NCBI GenBank assembly: GCA_963809385.1
Contig: CAWEJL010000013.1
Coordinates: forward strand, 62,001 to 126,000
DNA length: 64,000 bases
From: JAKAIY01 sp963809385
Lineage (GTDB): Bacteria; Chloroflexota; Ktedonobacteria; Ktedonobacterales; JADMIN01
Direction of reading: 5' to 3'
Positions 37,591 through 46,806 of this stretch are shown one piece after another. The position numbers were made by a program, and so were the translations under genes. A model generated the notes under the pieces. That model was not told the DNA's origin. It searched no databases and was given only the letters and a program-made list of their open reading frames with translations. Numbering within the stretch: the stretch's first letter is position 1; every line of letters begins with the position of its first letter.

Positions 37591-40191
37591 CTATTCCGCC
37601 GCGCTCCTCGGCGCGCGGATGGTGACGGCGACGCCACTGGGGGAGCCGGGGCGGACGCTGAGCGCGCCGCCCGCGAGGGCCATTAGCGCGCCGTGGGTTA
37701 GCAGGCCGCTGCGGGCGCCACCGGAGCCAACATCCACCGGCTCGCGTGGGCGGACAAACTCGCCGGACTGGTCGGGGGACGGCGCGCCGGGGGTGGGGAC
37801 TCCTGCCTTGCCGAAGCCCACGCCGTCATCGGCGACCTCGACCGTCACCCAGTCATCGCTGGCGGCCAGGCGCACACGCAGGGTCAGCTGGCGGCTGAGG
37901 TCGCCGCCGCGCCCGTGGCGACCCGCGTTGCGCGCGGCCTCCAGCGTCGCGCCGAGCAGCAGGTCGGCGACGATCGGCGGCAGCGCGTCAGCGGCGGCGG
38001 CGGCCTCATCCGGCGCGTCCCAGTCGAGGTCATCAAACACGCCGCGAAACTCACCATCCAGCGCGCCGCGCAGCGCCCCGGTAAAGCCATGCTCCACCCG
38101 CCGCGCGCTGGCTAGCGGCGCCGCGCGCATCAACTTCGCCAGATCGCGGTGCGCGGCGCCCAACTCGGTAACCACCGCGCCGAGGTCGTCCGCCAGCGCG
38201 GCGCTATCGGAGATGGCGTCGCGGCCCTGAAGGGCCGGCGCACGGGACGGGGAGGAGGTTTCGCGGCCCTGAAGGGCCGGCGCACGGGACGGGGACGCCG
38301 CTCCGTCCGCGCCATTCATGGCGCCGTCCGTGCCCCGGCCATTGATGGCCGGGAGCGCCTCCGCCACCTCCGTGCCCCGGCCATTGATGGCCGGGACAGC
38401 CTCCGCCATCGCCGCCACCGGCGCGCGCAACCTGGCGCGTAGCGCCTCCAGCCGCAGCATGGCCAGATGCAGGCGCGGCAGGACGTCGTCGTGCAGCGCG
38501 CGGCGGGGGAGCGCGGCGGTCAGCTCAGACTCCAGGCCGCGACGGCGCGCGAGCGAGGCCACGGCGCGCGCGGTGGCGAATCCGCCAACGCCGTCGAGGA
38601 TGCGCTGGCCGCAAGCGCGGGCGATCTCCAGATCGGCGGAGGTGTAGCCCGCGCCATCCAGGCGGGGGCCGAGGGTCAGCAGCGCCACCACGCCGCGCTC
38701 GTCGCTCACGGGCAGCGTCCACTCGCGCGTCTCCAGCGGGGCGCGCGGCAGGAGGTGGAAGGACCGGCCCTCACCGTGTTCAGCGCTGGCGCTGGCGGTG
38801 TAGGTAAAGCTGTGGCTGAGGCGCCCAGCGGAGATAGCGAGCCGTCCCTGCGCGGCGCCGAGCACGTCGCGGCAGAGGCTGGTGAAGAGCGCGTCTACTC
38901 CGCGCTCGACTTCGCCAGGATCGGTGGCGAGCCAGCCGGCCTGGCCAGCGGAGAGGCTGGCCATAAAGGGACGCAGTTGAGTGAGCAGGCGGTCGTGGGC
39001 GACGTAGGACTGCCAGGTGAGGAGGGCGATGGCGATGGCGACGAGCGTGACGAGCAGCAGCAGATCAGGCAGCGCGGCGGGCGAGGCGCCGCCCATCCAG
39101 GCGACGATCGCGGCGAAGGCGAGCGCCAGCGCGGCCATGCGCCGCCAGTGGCTGAGGAAGCCGCGCTGCGGCAGGCGGCGCTCCACCATCACCCCCTGGC
39201 GCACGACCGCCCAGCCGAGCATCATCACCAGCCCGGCCAGCGCCCCCTGCACGCAGAGGTCAGCCAGGACCAGCGCCAGCGGCGAGCGGCCCGGCGGCGA
39301 GGATGCGATCACGGCGGGCAGCGTCTGAGTGATCGCGCCGACGGTGTCGTGGCGCTCGAAAATCACCAGCGCCAGGCCAATCACCGCGACCACGCCGCCC
39401 GCTACGACCATGAAGAGCGAGGCGACCAGCAGCGCCGGGCGCGCGCGCTCCCAGGCGTCGACTGGGTCCCAGAGCAGCTCGCGGTCGGCTGGCTCAGCGA
39501 CGGGCGCCGCGGGCGCCGCGCCGCTGGGACGTTCGGCGCCGAGCAGCAACGGCAACGGCGTCGCGGCGAGGCGCGCCTCGATGGTCGGCGCCAGGCGGCG
39601 CGCGGCGAGCGCGGCCCAGGGCAGCAGGGCGCAGGCGCCCATGTAGACGACGAAGGCGACGCCCAGCGCGGGAACCCAGGGCGAGACATCTACGGCGCCG
39701 TCACGCAGGCGCAGCGTGCTGTCGAGCAGGCGGATGAAGTCGGTGTAATGGGCGATGGAGGGCCAGGCGAGCAGCGCCAGCAGGGCCGTCAGCGCCCCCA
39801 GGCTGGCGACCGCCGTCAGCGCCACGACGCGCAGCCGCCGCCATCTGCCGGAGATCTGCGTGTAGCGCAGGCCGATCACCGCCCAGAGGAACGGCGCGGT
39901 AAAGGCAGGTATCCACGAGACGCGCCACCAGAAATCAGCGGTCGCGGAGCCACCGGAACCGCTGGCGGCGCCAGCGATAGGCCGCTCGGCGACCAGCGCG
40001 CCGTGGCTGAGGAAGAAAAGCGCGCCCAGCAGCAGCCCGACGCCGGAGGCCCACGTCACCATATTGCGGCGGTCGCCGGCCAGCAGGATCGTCAGGCCGA
40101 GCCAGAGATAGGTGATGAGGCTGAAGACGGAGAGCGCGATGGCCAGCTCCGCCAGGGCAGGCTGCAAGGCGGCCTCAAGGAACGCGCTCAT
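37591..40191 (-). CDS. Membrane sensor histidine kinase with repeat insertions
   Basis: 866 residues. About ten membrane segments (1-390) are followed by a GAF-like domain (about 400-530), a HisKA_3-type dimerisation domain with phospho-acceptor His567 in LHDDVLPRLHLAML, and an ATPase domain with N-box TLEAARNAGRHG and G-box ADDGVGFG. Residues about 599-657, in the loop between the two dimerisation helices, are made of in-frame palindromic repeats (PAINGRGT twice, SRAPALQGR twice). The start overlaps the response-regulator stop (ATGA). The signal is unknown. Confidence 0.88.
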   Translation of the reverse strand: MSAFLEAALQPALAELAIALSVFSLITYLWLGLTILLAGDRRNMVTWASGVGLLLGALFFLSHGALVAERPIAGAASGSGGSATADFWWRVSWIPAFTAPFLWAVIGLRYTQISGRWRRLRVVALTAVASLGALTALLALLAWPSIAHYTDFIRLLDSTLRLRDGAVDVSPWVPALGVAFVVYMGACALLPWAALAARRLAPTIEARLAATPLPLLLGAERPSGAAPAAPVAEPADRELLWDPVDAWERARPALLVASLFMVVAGGVVAVIGLALVIFERHDTVGAITQTLPAVIASSPPGRSPLALVLADLCVQGALAGLVMMLGWAVVRQGVMVERRLPQRGFLSHWRRMAALALAFAAIVAWMGGASPAALPDLLLLVTLVAIAIALLTWQSYVAHDRLLTQLRPFMASLSAGQAGWLATDPGEVERGVDALFTSLCRDVLGAAQGRLAISAGRLSHSFTYTASASAEHGEGRSFHLLPRAPLETREWTLPVSDERGVVALLTLGPRLDGAGYTSADLEIARACGQRILDGVGGFATARAVASLARRRGLESELTAALPRRALHDDVLPRLHLAMLRLEALRARLRAPVAAMAEAVPAINGRGTEVAEALPAINGRGTDGAMNGADGAASPSRAPALQGRETSSPSRAPALQGRDAISDSAALADDLGAVVTELGAAHRDLAKLMRAAPLASARRVEHGFTGALRGALDGEFRGVFDDLDWDAPDEAAAAADALPPIVADLLLGATLEAARNAGRHGRGGDLSRQLTLRVRLAASDDWVTVEVADDGVGFGKAGVPTPGAPSPDQSGEFVRPREPVDVGSGGARSGLLTHGALMALAGGALSVRPGSPSGVAVTIRAPRSAAE
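38221..38396. repeat. Five family A palindromes inside the kinase gene
   Basis: Two copies of GCGGCCCTGAAGGGCCGGCG (38221 and 38262), a short GGCGCCATGAATGGCGC-type copy (about 38309-38325, minus sense), and two of GTGCCCCGGCCATTGATGGC (38330 and 38372). On the coding strand they read as SRAPALQGR, AMNGA and PAINGRGT. All keep the frame open. Confidence 0.85.
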
Positions 40192-40979
40192 GAGCGCGCC
40201 TCGCTATCGGCGCCGTCCTCGTCGAAGAGCGGCGACCAGCCGCCCTTGCGGTCGGGGGCAAGCGCGCGGCCCTGCTCATCCCACATGATCGGGCGGTCGT
40301 AGAGGTAGATCAGCGCGGCGCGAGCGCGGGCGACTTTCTCATCGGTGGCGCTCTCGCTCAGGCGCCAGGCGTCATAGACGCGCCCGTTGGTGCGGCTGAC
40401 GGCGCGGGCGTCGCGCAGGCCGAGGCGCGCGGCGATCTGCTCGTTGGTCAGTCCCTGCGCCAGCAGCTCGACGACGCGCAGCTCATTCGGCTCCAGCAGC
40501 GCGCGCGGCGAGACGGCGTCGCGCTGGCGCACCTCGTCCACGCGGTCCTCGATCTCCGGGTCAATGAAGCTGCGGCCCGCCGTGGCGTCGCGCAGCAGTG
40601 GCAGCAGCATCGAGGGCAGCAGGTAGTTGCTCTTGCGGACGTAGGCGTAGTGGCTGAGGATGCCAGCGGCGCGGAACTCGCGGAAGTAGGAATCGTCGTC
40701 CTGGATGGAGTAGAAGACGACCGGGAAGCGCGGCCGCTCGCGGCGGATGGCGACCGCCGCGCCGACGCCACTCATCGCGCGGGCGCCCAGTTCTGGGTCG
40801 CGTAGCTCCACATCCATCAGCGCGGCGTCGAGATCGGCGTGGGCCTCGGCGGCGGCGATCGCCTCACGCGCGGTGGAGGCTTCGGCGACCACGACCGCCT
40901 CGCCCGTGGCCTCCAGCCCCTCGCGCAGGGCTTGACGCACCGGCTTATGGTCTTCGACCAGCAACAATCGCAGCATCAC
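40188..40979 (-). CDS. NarL-type response regulator
   Basis: 263 residues. Receiver domain LRLLLVEDHKPVRQALREGL with the phospho-acceptor aspartate in ALMDVEL (about residue 56) and the lysine in AYVRKSNY. The HTH domain is PNELRVVELLAQGLTNEQIAARLGL (LuxR type). The C-terminal tail (about 205-263) is longer than usual and acidic. It is the first gene of the operon with the histidine kinase, which it overlaps by 4 bases. Confidence 0.88.
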   Translation of the reverse strand: MMLRLLLVEDHKPVRQALREGLEATGEAVVVAEASTAREAIAAAEAHADLDAALMDVELRDPELGARAMSGVGAAVAIRRERPRFPVVFYSIQDDDSYFREFRAAGILSHYAYVRKSNYLLPSMLLPLLRDATAGRSFIDPEIEDRVDEVRQRDAVSPRALLEPNELRVVELLAQGLTNEQIAARLGLRDARAVSRTNGRVYDAWRLSESATDEKVARARAALIYLYDRPIMWDEQGRALAPDRKGGWSPLFDEDGADSEARS

Positions 40980-41145
40980 TCACTCCTCCGCCCGCCCGCC
41001 ACGCGGCGAGTCTTCCTGTATTATGTGAACGTGGCGCGCCGCCTGTCCAGCGACAGCGCCCGGCGGCTCACATGTATCCCGGCGCCGTACCTCTATACGA
41101 GGAAACAGGCGAAAATGGATTCGCCGCTATGAGAGTGGAGGAGCT

Positions 41146-42267
41146 ATGTCACAGCGGGTGAATGGCTGGGGGGCGCTGGAGTGGTGGGTGCGGCTGACGG
41201 CCCCCGCCACGCCGCCAGCGAGCGCGAGCTTCGAGCGGCGCGAGTGGGCGCGGCGGGGACGGCTGGTGAGCGTGCTATTGCTGGCGTTCCTGGGTATCGA
41301 GGCGGGCGCGCTGTGGCTGTATGTGGTGGTGGATGACGATCACCCGCTGATGAAGGTGGCGCTGCTGGTGGCGCTGCTGGTGGCTCTGGCCGTGGCGGCG
41401 CTCAACCGGATGGGGTCGGTCGCCTGGGCGGGGGCGCTGCTGGTGGCGCTGGCTGACCTGCCAGCGGTAGGCATTCCAGCGACGGCGTTTGGCGGCAGGC
41501 TGGATGTGCTGCATCTGGGCGCGCTCTATCTGCTGGCGGGATCAGTCCTGGTGGCGGCGTCGGTTCTGGCGCCGGTGAGCGTGTTCGTCGTGGCGGCGGC
41601 CAACAGCGTGATCGTGGTGGCGCTGCTGGCGCTCACGCCGCGAACACCAGAGCTGGCGGCGGTTCTGGTCTCGAACAACGGACCGCAGGCTTACGCTGGC
41701 CCCATCGCTATGCAGCTGATTGTGGCGCTGGTCGCCTTCCTCTGGGCGCGCAGCGCGCTGATGGCGCTGCGGCGGGCGGATCGCGCCGAGGAGCTGGCCG
41801 AGTTGGAGCGCCGGGAGATCGAGCGCGCGCATGAGGTCGAGGAGGGCGTGCGGCAGCTGCTGGCGATCCATGTGCGGATGGCGAACGGTGATTTTAGCGC
41901 GCGTGTGCCGCCAGTTCGGAACGCGCCGCTATGGCGGATCGGCGTCAGCCTGAACAACCTGATCGCGCGGTTCGCGCGGCTGGCGGAGGTTGATCTAGCG
42001 CTGCGCCGCACGCGGTCTGAGGCCCATCTGCTGGCGGAGACGGTGATGGCGCGGCGCGCGGGCCAGCGGCCCGCCTGGCCGGAGCCATCCGGCACGCCGC
42101 TCGATGAACTGCTCGCCGCGCTGAGCGGGGAGTCCGCTTCTCCAACAGCGCCACGCTCTCCATCTCTGGATGAGCGCCTGTCGCCTGGTCCGCAAGCCGG
42201 GCAAAACGAGCCGTATCCTCCGCTGCCAGACTGGCGCGCGCCGTTCGCAGGTTCTGGCCCGGCGTGA
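41146..42267 (+). CDS. Membrane protein with HAMP-like region
   Basis: Start after GGAGGAGCT. 373 residues with about six membrane segments (40-205), then a helical stretch with heptads and a HAMP-like module (RMANGDFSARVPPVRNAPLWR then VSLNNLIARFARLAE). The end is proline-rich and disordered. There is no kinase, cyclase or methyl-accepting domain, so it would relay or modulate a signal only through a partner. It is divergent from the two-component operon and may be part of the same signalling set. Confidence 0.7.
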   Translation: MSQRVNGWGALEWWVRLTAPATPPASASFERREWARRGRLVSVLLLAFLGIEAGALWLYVVVDDDHPLMKVALLVALLVALAVAALNRMGSVAWAGALLVALADLPAVGIPATAFGGRLDVLHLGALYLLAGSVLVAASVLAPVSVFVVAAANSVIVVALLALTPRTPELAAVLVSNNGPQAYAGPIAMQLIVALVAFLWARSALMALRRADRAEELAELERREIERAHEVEEGVRQLLAIHVRMANGDFSARVPPVRNAPLWRIGVSLNNLIARFARLAEVDLALRRTRSEAHLLAETVMARRAGQRPAWPEPSGTPLDELLAALSGESASPTAPRSPSLDERLSPGPQAGQNEPYPPLPDWRAPFAGSGPA

Positions 42268-42430
42268 TGTGCGCCCCTGGCTGGCTCACGGCACTGCGCA
42301 AGCGCAATCAATCTGGTGAAATCTATCGCGCGGCATGGCGATCTGTGATACCCTAGCGGGGAATAGACGGCCATCCGCTGTCGCTTATGTTTCCCGTCTC
42401 TGCGGTCCACCGGAGGAGTTGCGTTTTCCC

Positions 42431-42592
42431 ATGCATGACGTCATCTTCATTATCTATGTCATCCTGTTCTGGGCGGCGCTCTTCGCCTTCGCCTTCTGGA
42501 TGACCGTCCGCACGCTGCGCGTCCCCACCGAGGCAGAGCTGGAGCATGCGGCGGAGGAGGCGGAGAAAACCCACTCGGCCTCAGCGCACTAG
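42431..42592 (+). CDS. Single-span small membrane protein
   Basis: Start at MHDVIFIIYVILFWAALFAF, preceded by CGGAGGAG. 53 residues: one membrane segment (4-24), then a charged cytoplasmic tail rich in glutamate. The arrangement resembles small subunits of membrane complexes, but no family is recognised. The 5' extension to 42335 is not supported. Confidence 0.55.
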   Translation: MHDVIFIIYVILFWAALFAFAFWMTVRTLRVPTEAELEHAAEEAEKTHSASAH

Positions 42593-42745
42593 CGCTACTG
42601 GCGCATTTCCCACTAGCATTTCCCCCTATCAACTCGACCTTCCGCCCCCGTTGCGCTGGCATAAAGTGGCGCGCCGGGGGCTGCCTGTCGTAGAATGCGC
42701 AACGGTGGGCTGTTTTGGCATGCGAGCGGAGGAGGGGAGCGACGC

Positions 42746-43246
42746 ATGATCTCACGAGTAACCGGAGACGAGGCCCAGCGGGGCTGGACGCCAGCGGCGG
42801 ATGATGGCGCGTCGCCCGCGCGGGACGCGACGGGTGGCGATGTCAGCAAGGAAGAGATCGAACAGCTGGCGGCGCTGCGCTACGCGCTGCGCCAGTTCAG
42901 CCGTAAGACGGAAATCGAGGCGCGGCGTGCGGGCCTCACACCGCAGCAATATCTGTTGCTGCTGGCGATCAAGGGCTTTCCCGGACGGGAGACAGCCAGC
43001 ATCACGGAGCTGGCCGAGCGCCTGCAAATCCGTCATAATGCGGTGATTGGCCTGGTGAACCGCGCGGAGGAGCGCGGGCTGGTCGCTCGCGAGTCGAGCG
43101 CCCCAGGCGAGGACCGGCGCATCGTGCGCGTGCGCGTGACACCCGCCGGGGATGAGGCGCTCCAGCGGCTCGCGTCCGCGCTGCGGGATGAGCGCAAGCG
43201 GGTGGCGGCGGCGGCGACAGCGCTGGATGAGGCGCAGCGCAGCTGA
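42746..43246 (+). CDS. MarR family transcriptional regulator
   Basis: Start ATG at 42746 after GGAGGGGAG. 166 residues with dimerisation helix QLAALRYALRQFSRKTEIEA, HTH TASITELAERLQIRHNAVIGLVNRAEERGLV and wing ARESSAPGEDRRIVRVRVTPAG. The first 35 residues are a disordered extension. It contains no cysteine, so a thiol switch is excluded. The target is unknown; the neighbours are the small membrane protein and the convergent TerC gene. Confidence 0.85.
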   Translation: MISRVTGDEAQRGWTPAADDGASPARDATGGDVSKEEIEQLAALRYALRQFSRKTEIEARRAGLTPQQYLLLLAIKGFPGRETASITELAERLQIRHNAVIGLVNRAEERGLVARESSAPGEDRRIVRVRVTPAGDEALQRLASALRDERKRVAAAATALDEAQRS

Positions 43247-43280
43247 CGCGAAGGCCTGGTCGCCTCTGGGAGCAGGCGGG

Positions 43281-44075
43281 CTAGCTCTCCTGGCGTGGAC
43301 CAGGCTTGGTTTGTGGGCGTGACTCCTCCACCAACACCTCCTGAGGTGTTTGGGTAGTGTGCGGGCTAACCTGTCGCTGATGGAGCGCGCGCGCAACACG
43401 GAAGGCAACGTCGAGCAGGACGGTGAAAACGAGCGGCCCGACGGTCAGTTCGAGCGCGCGGGCGCCGGTGAGGCCCAGCGCGGCGCTGACGGCGGGATCG
43501 TGGAGCGCAAGACTGGCGGCGGTGTAGGCCAGGACGAGCGCGGTGAGGTCCATCAGCCAGGTGAAGCGCTCGATCAGGCGCGCGACAATCGCGCTGGCGG
43601 TGAGCAGCAGGAGCATGCTCAGCAGCAGCCCGAAGACCAGCAGGGCGATGTTTCCCCGTGAGAGCGCGCCAATCGCCAGGACGTTATCCAGCGACATGCT
43701 GACGTCGGCGGCCAGGATGGTCAGGATAGCAGGGCCGAGGCGGTCGGAGCCGCGCGCGGATCGGGCGGCGGCAGCGCTCTCCTGCTCAGGAATCAGCAGG
43801 CGGATGGTGATGATCATGATGATCACCGCGCCGGCGGTCTGCACGAGAGGCAGCAGGAGCAGTCGCGCGGCGACGGTGGTCAGAACGATTCGTAGGAGGA
43901 TGGCGCCTAGCCCACCCCAGATAAGCGCGATGTGCCGCTGACGTCTGGGGAGGCGGCTGGCCGACGCGCCGATGATAAGGGCGTTATCGCCGCTGAGCGC
44001 GAGATCCACCAGGACGATTCCGCCGCCCGCAATCAGCCATCCCAGCAGATCGGATGGCGCGACGCCGCTGAGCAT
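43281..44075 (-). CDS. TerC/YjbE family membrane protein
   Basis: 264 residues, about seven membrane segments. The acidic motifs IVLVDLALSGDNALIIGASA and LAADVSMSLDNVLAIGALS are the duplicated D-x-x-x-S-x-D-N signature of the TerC family. YjbE/YkoY members export manganese or load it onto secreted proteins. A yybP-ykoY riboswitch often precedes such genes; the 250 bases upstream show no clear match. A charged C-terminal tail follows the last membrane segment. Confidence 0.88.
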   Translation of the reverse strand: MLSGVAPSDLLGWLIAGGGIVLVDLALSGDNALIIGASASRLPRRQRHIALIWGGLGAILLRIVLTTVAARLLLLPLVQTAGAVIIMIITIRLLIPEQESAAAARSARGSDRLGPAILTILAADVSMSLDNVLAIGALSRGNIALLVFGLLLSMLLLLTASAIVARLIERFTWLMDLTALVLAYTAASLALHDPAVSAALGLTGARALELTVGPLVFTVLLDVAFRVARALHQRQVSPHTTQTPQEVLVEESRPQTKPGPRQES

Positions 44076-44354
44076 AAGGAGCCTCCTCTAAGTCTCCCCG
44101 TTATCGCCCTGTAGCTCATCGAGATACGCTCAGGGCCTTCTCATATACTCCCGCTACCAGATATGACGCCTGACTCGTTTAACCTATCACAAGCATGCGA
44201 CGCGTGAACGTCCAATTTTCTGACGCCACCGTTGGCATGCTGGGCGCTACGACCAAACACATGTCATGGCGCGCAATCATGTGATCACTGCTCGAGCGCT
44301 GTATTACGGTTTTAAGGAAACACGTCGCACGTGTGGAGAGAGGCGGAGCTGGCT

Positions 44355-46694
44355 GTGACGACATCCGCATTTTCTGAAGGACCTGAAGGACCTGAGCGCT
44401 CCGACGCGCGTGACTCTGTCGTTGACCAGGCTGAGACGGGAGATATGGACGCGCTGGAATACGTCGTGGAAAGTGATGCGCTGGCTCCAGATGGCGCTGT
44501 AGCGGGGGGTACACCGGCGCCGTCACTGGAGAAGATAGACGTGGAGCCAGTAGCGGCGCTGGACGCGGAGCCAGACGAGACGGTTGGGGGCGCCTCGGAG
44601 GAGGCGGCCCTGCTACCGATGGCGCCCGGCGTGGCGCTTGAGGAAAAATACGGCGCGCTGCCAGTATTTCCGCGATTTGGGCCGCCGCTTCCCGCCAGGC
44701 AGGCTCCGCGCATATCCGCGCCGCCTGCGCCGCCTGCGCCGTCACACCTTCTGACGCTGGGCGTCCAGCGCAAGGCCGCCCCGCGCAAGGCCGCCCTGCG
44801 CTGGACGCCGTTCGCGATCCTGGCGGCGATCGTGGCGCTGCCAGCGCTGCTGATCGCGCTCCTCTTGCCAGCGCTCAACGCGCGGTTCGCGCACCCGCGC
44901 CAGTCCGATCAACTGCCCGCGCTGACAGCCCGGCTGGCGAGCGCGACGGCGGTCACGCGGCTCGACGCGGCGAACGCGGCGTTTGGCGCCCAGACGTTCG
45001 CGGTGGCGCCAGCCTTTACGACGTATTACGGCGCGCATGACGGGCAGAACACGCTGGGAGCCGCGATCACCCCTGCGTTTACGAGCAATCTGGGCGAGAC
45101 GCAATTCTTCGCGGGCGGAGCGCTGGTGAGCGCCGGTGATGAGACGCCCGACGCGATCGCCAGCGCGGCGAGTGACGGGCCGGGCGACCTGGACCCGAAG
45201 CTGGCGCGCGATGGGGTAGACGATAGTGAGAGCGGCGTCATCGCGCTCTCGCTCAGCCAGGAGTTGCTGGCGCTGGGCAGCGCGGCGCCGATTGGTGGGG
45301 ATGACAGCGGCGCGACCTACGCGACGCTGCGCGCGGCGGCGCGGCCTGCCGCCTTTCTCACCGCGCCCACGCCGTCGAAGAGCGACCAGGTGATCAAAGA
45401 ACCGGGGGAGCCGGAGGTGATTCTCTCGGCGCAACAGGCGTTCGTGGTGGAGGGCAAGCGCGACGGGCAGGCGGCGGGCCATACGGTACCGCTGGCGCTG
45501 TGGGCCTACATCAATCGCGGGGATGTCGCGCCGCAGGGATGGGCGACCGATATCGGCGCGCCGCTGACTGAGCCATTGAGCATCACCGCGACGCGCGGCG
45601 GCGCGCGCCATCACCTGCTGGTCCAGGCGTTCGCCCAGGTGACACTGATCGCTGACCTCGACCAGCCCGACGCGAGCGGCGCGCCGACCATCGCCACGCA
45701 GCCCGCCGGGCGCGATTACCTGCTGACGGCGGGCGGGCCGACGGTGCATACCAGCGCGCAGACCCAACGCTGGGTGACGACGAATGGCGCGCTGCGGACG
45801 GCGGCGGGCGCGAGCGCGGTCGCGGTGGGGCTGAACGCCAATAGCGCGGTGACGCTGAGCGGCGCGGCGCAGTGGGTGGCGGGCGACCTGTGGTACGCGG
45901 TATCGTGGCGGACGCCTTCGCGCAATGGCCAGGCCTGGGTGGACGAGAGCGCGCTGACGGACGCAAAGCCCACCGCGATCCCGGTGAACGGCTTCGACAC
46001 GCTCTCGCCCGATCTGGCGAAGTATCTGGCGGGGCGCGGGCGGAATACGGGCGTGGTGGCCTACGACGTGACTCGTGGGGTGATGTACACCTACAACAGC
46101 GGCGCGCTGTTCATCATGGCGAGCTCGGCGAAGGTCCCGTTGCTGATATCGTATCTGGAATACATCGAGAGCCAGGGGCGCCGGCCGAATAGCTACGAAG
46201 TGTCAGTGATGACGGCGATGATCGAGCAGTCGGACAACAACGCCGCGCAGGTGATCTACGATACGCTGGGCTACGACGCCGGACAGCGGGCGCATATGCG
46301 GCGCTGGGGCATCACCGATTACAGGTCGAACCCAGATGGCTGGGGCTGGGGCGAATGGTCGCCAGGCGATATGGCGCGTCTGCTGACGCTGCTCCAGGCG
46401 GGGAAGGTCCTCAACGCCTCGGACCGCAACCTGGCGTTCTACTTGATGAGCCACATCGAGAGCGACCAGCAGTTCGGCGTGGGCGATAGCGCGCCGAAAG
46501 GGGCGTCGTTCTGGATGAAGAACGGCTGGGTGACGGGGCCGGATGGCGCGTGGGACGTCAACTCCTCCGGCATCGTCAAAGTGGGCGGCGAAACCTACAT
46601 CGTCACCGTCTACAGCGGCGAGCTTGGCTCCCTCCAGCAGGGCATAGACATCGTCAACCACGTCTGCGGCGCGATCGGGCAATCGCTGAAGTAG
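44355..46694 (+). CDS. Membrane-anchored protein with class A beta-lactamase-like domain
   Basis: GTG start at 44355 (after GGCGGAG) gives 779 residues. An acidic cytoplasmic region of about 150 residues precedes one membrane segment (FAILAAIVALPALLIALLLP). The large extracellular part has SH3-like stretches (WVTTNGALRTAAGASAVAVG, WYAVSWRTPSRNGQAWV), then a serine hydrolase domain: S-S-A-K with Ser590, S-D-N (MIEQSDNNAAQ), and K-N-G (FWMKNGWVTG) in place of K-T-G. Envelope peptidoglycan binding or processing is more likely than antibiotic hydrolysis. The reading frame is intact. Confidence 0.8.
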   Translation: MTTSAFSEGPEGPERSDARDSVVDQAETGDMDALEYVVESDALAPDGAVAGGTPAPSLEKIDVEPVAALDAEPDETVGGASEEAALLPMAPGVALEEKYGALPVFPRFGPPLPARQAPRISAPPAPPAPSHLLTLGVQRKAAPRKAALRWTPFAILAAIVALPALLIALLLPALNARFAHPRQSDQLPALTARLASATAVTRLDAANAAFGAQTFAVAPAFTTYYGAHDGQNTLGAAITPAFTSNLGETQFFAGGALVSAGDETPDAIASAASDGPGDLDPKLARDGVDDSESGVIALSLSQELLALGSAAPIGGDDSGATYATLRAAARPAAFLTAPTPSKSDQVIKEPGEPEVILSAQQAFVVEGKRDGQAAGHTVPLALWAYINRGDVAPQGWATDIGAPLTEPLSITATRGGARHHLLVQAFAQVTLIADLDQPDASGAPTIATQPAGRDYLLTAGGPTVHTSAQTQRWVTTNGALRTAAGASAVAVGLNANSAVTLSGAAQWVAGDLWYAVSWRTPSRNGQAWVDESALTDAKPTAIPVNGFDTLSPDLAKYLAGRGRNTGVVAYDVTRGVMYTYNSGALFIMASSAKVPLLISYLEYIESQGRRPNSYEVSVMTAMIEQSDNNAAQVIYDTLGYDAGQRAHMRRWGITDYRSNPDGWGWGEWSPGDMARLLTLLQAGKVLNASDRNLAFYLMSHIESDQQFGVGDSAPKGASFWMKNGWVTGPDGAWDVNSSGIVKVGGETYIVTVYSGELGSLQQGIDIVNHVCGAIGQSLK

Positions 46695-46700
46695 GGGGGC

Positions 46701-46791
46701 GCGGCCATGAATGGCCGGCGCACGGCGCGAGGGCATAAATGCCCGGTCTTTCAAGGCCCCCGTCGCGTGCCCCGGCCTTTCAAGGCCGGGA
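46701..46791. repeat. Composite palindromic repeat, family A
   Basis: Left arm GCGGCCATGAATGGCCGGCG (46701), GGGCATAAATGCCC hairpin, a TTTCAAGGCC half copy, and right arm GTGCCCCGGCCTTTCAAGG (46767-46791). It begins 7 bases after the beta-lactamase-like stop and may serve as a transcript end. Confidence 0.8.
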
Positions 46792-46806
46792 GGGTGTTCG
46801 CCACCC

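Noticed and set aside
38467..40302. Plus-strand frame of 611 aa
   Set aside because: Antisense shadow of the histidine kinase, full of R, G, Q and A, with no recognisable domain.
44076..44330. Manganese (yybP-ykoY) riboswitch before the TerC gene
   Set aside because: Looked for because such genes often have one, but the conserved loop sequences were not found.
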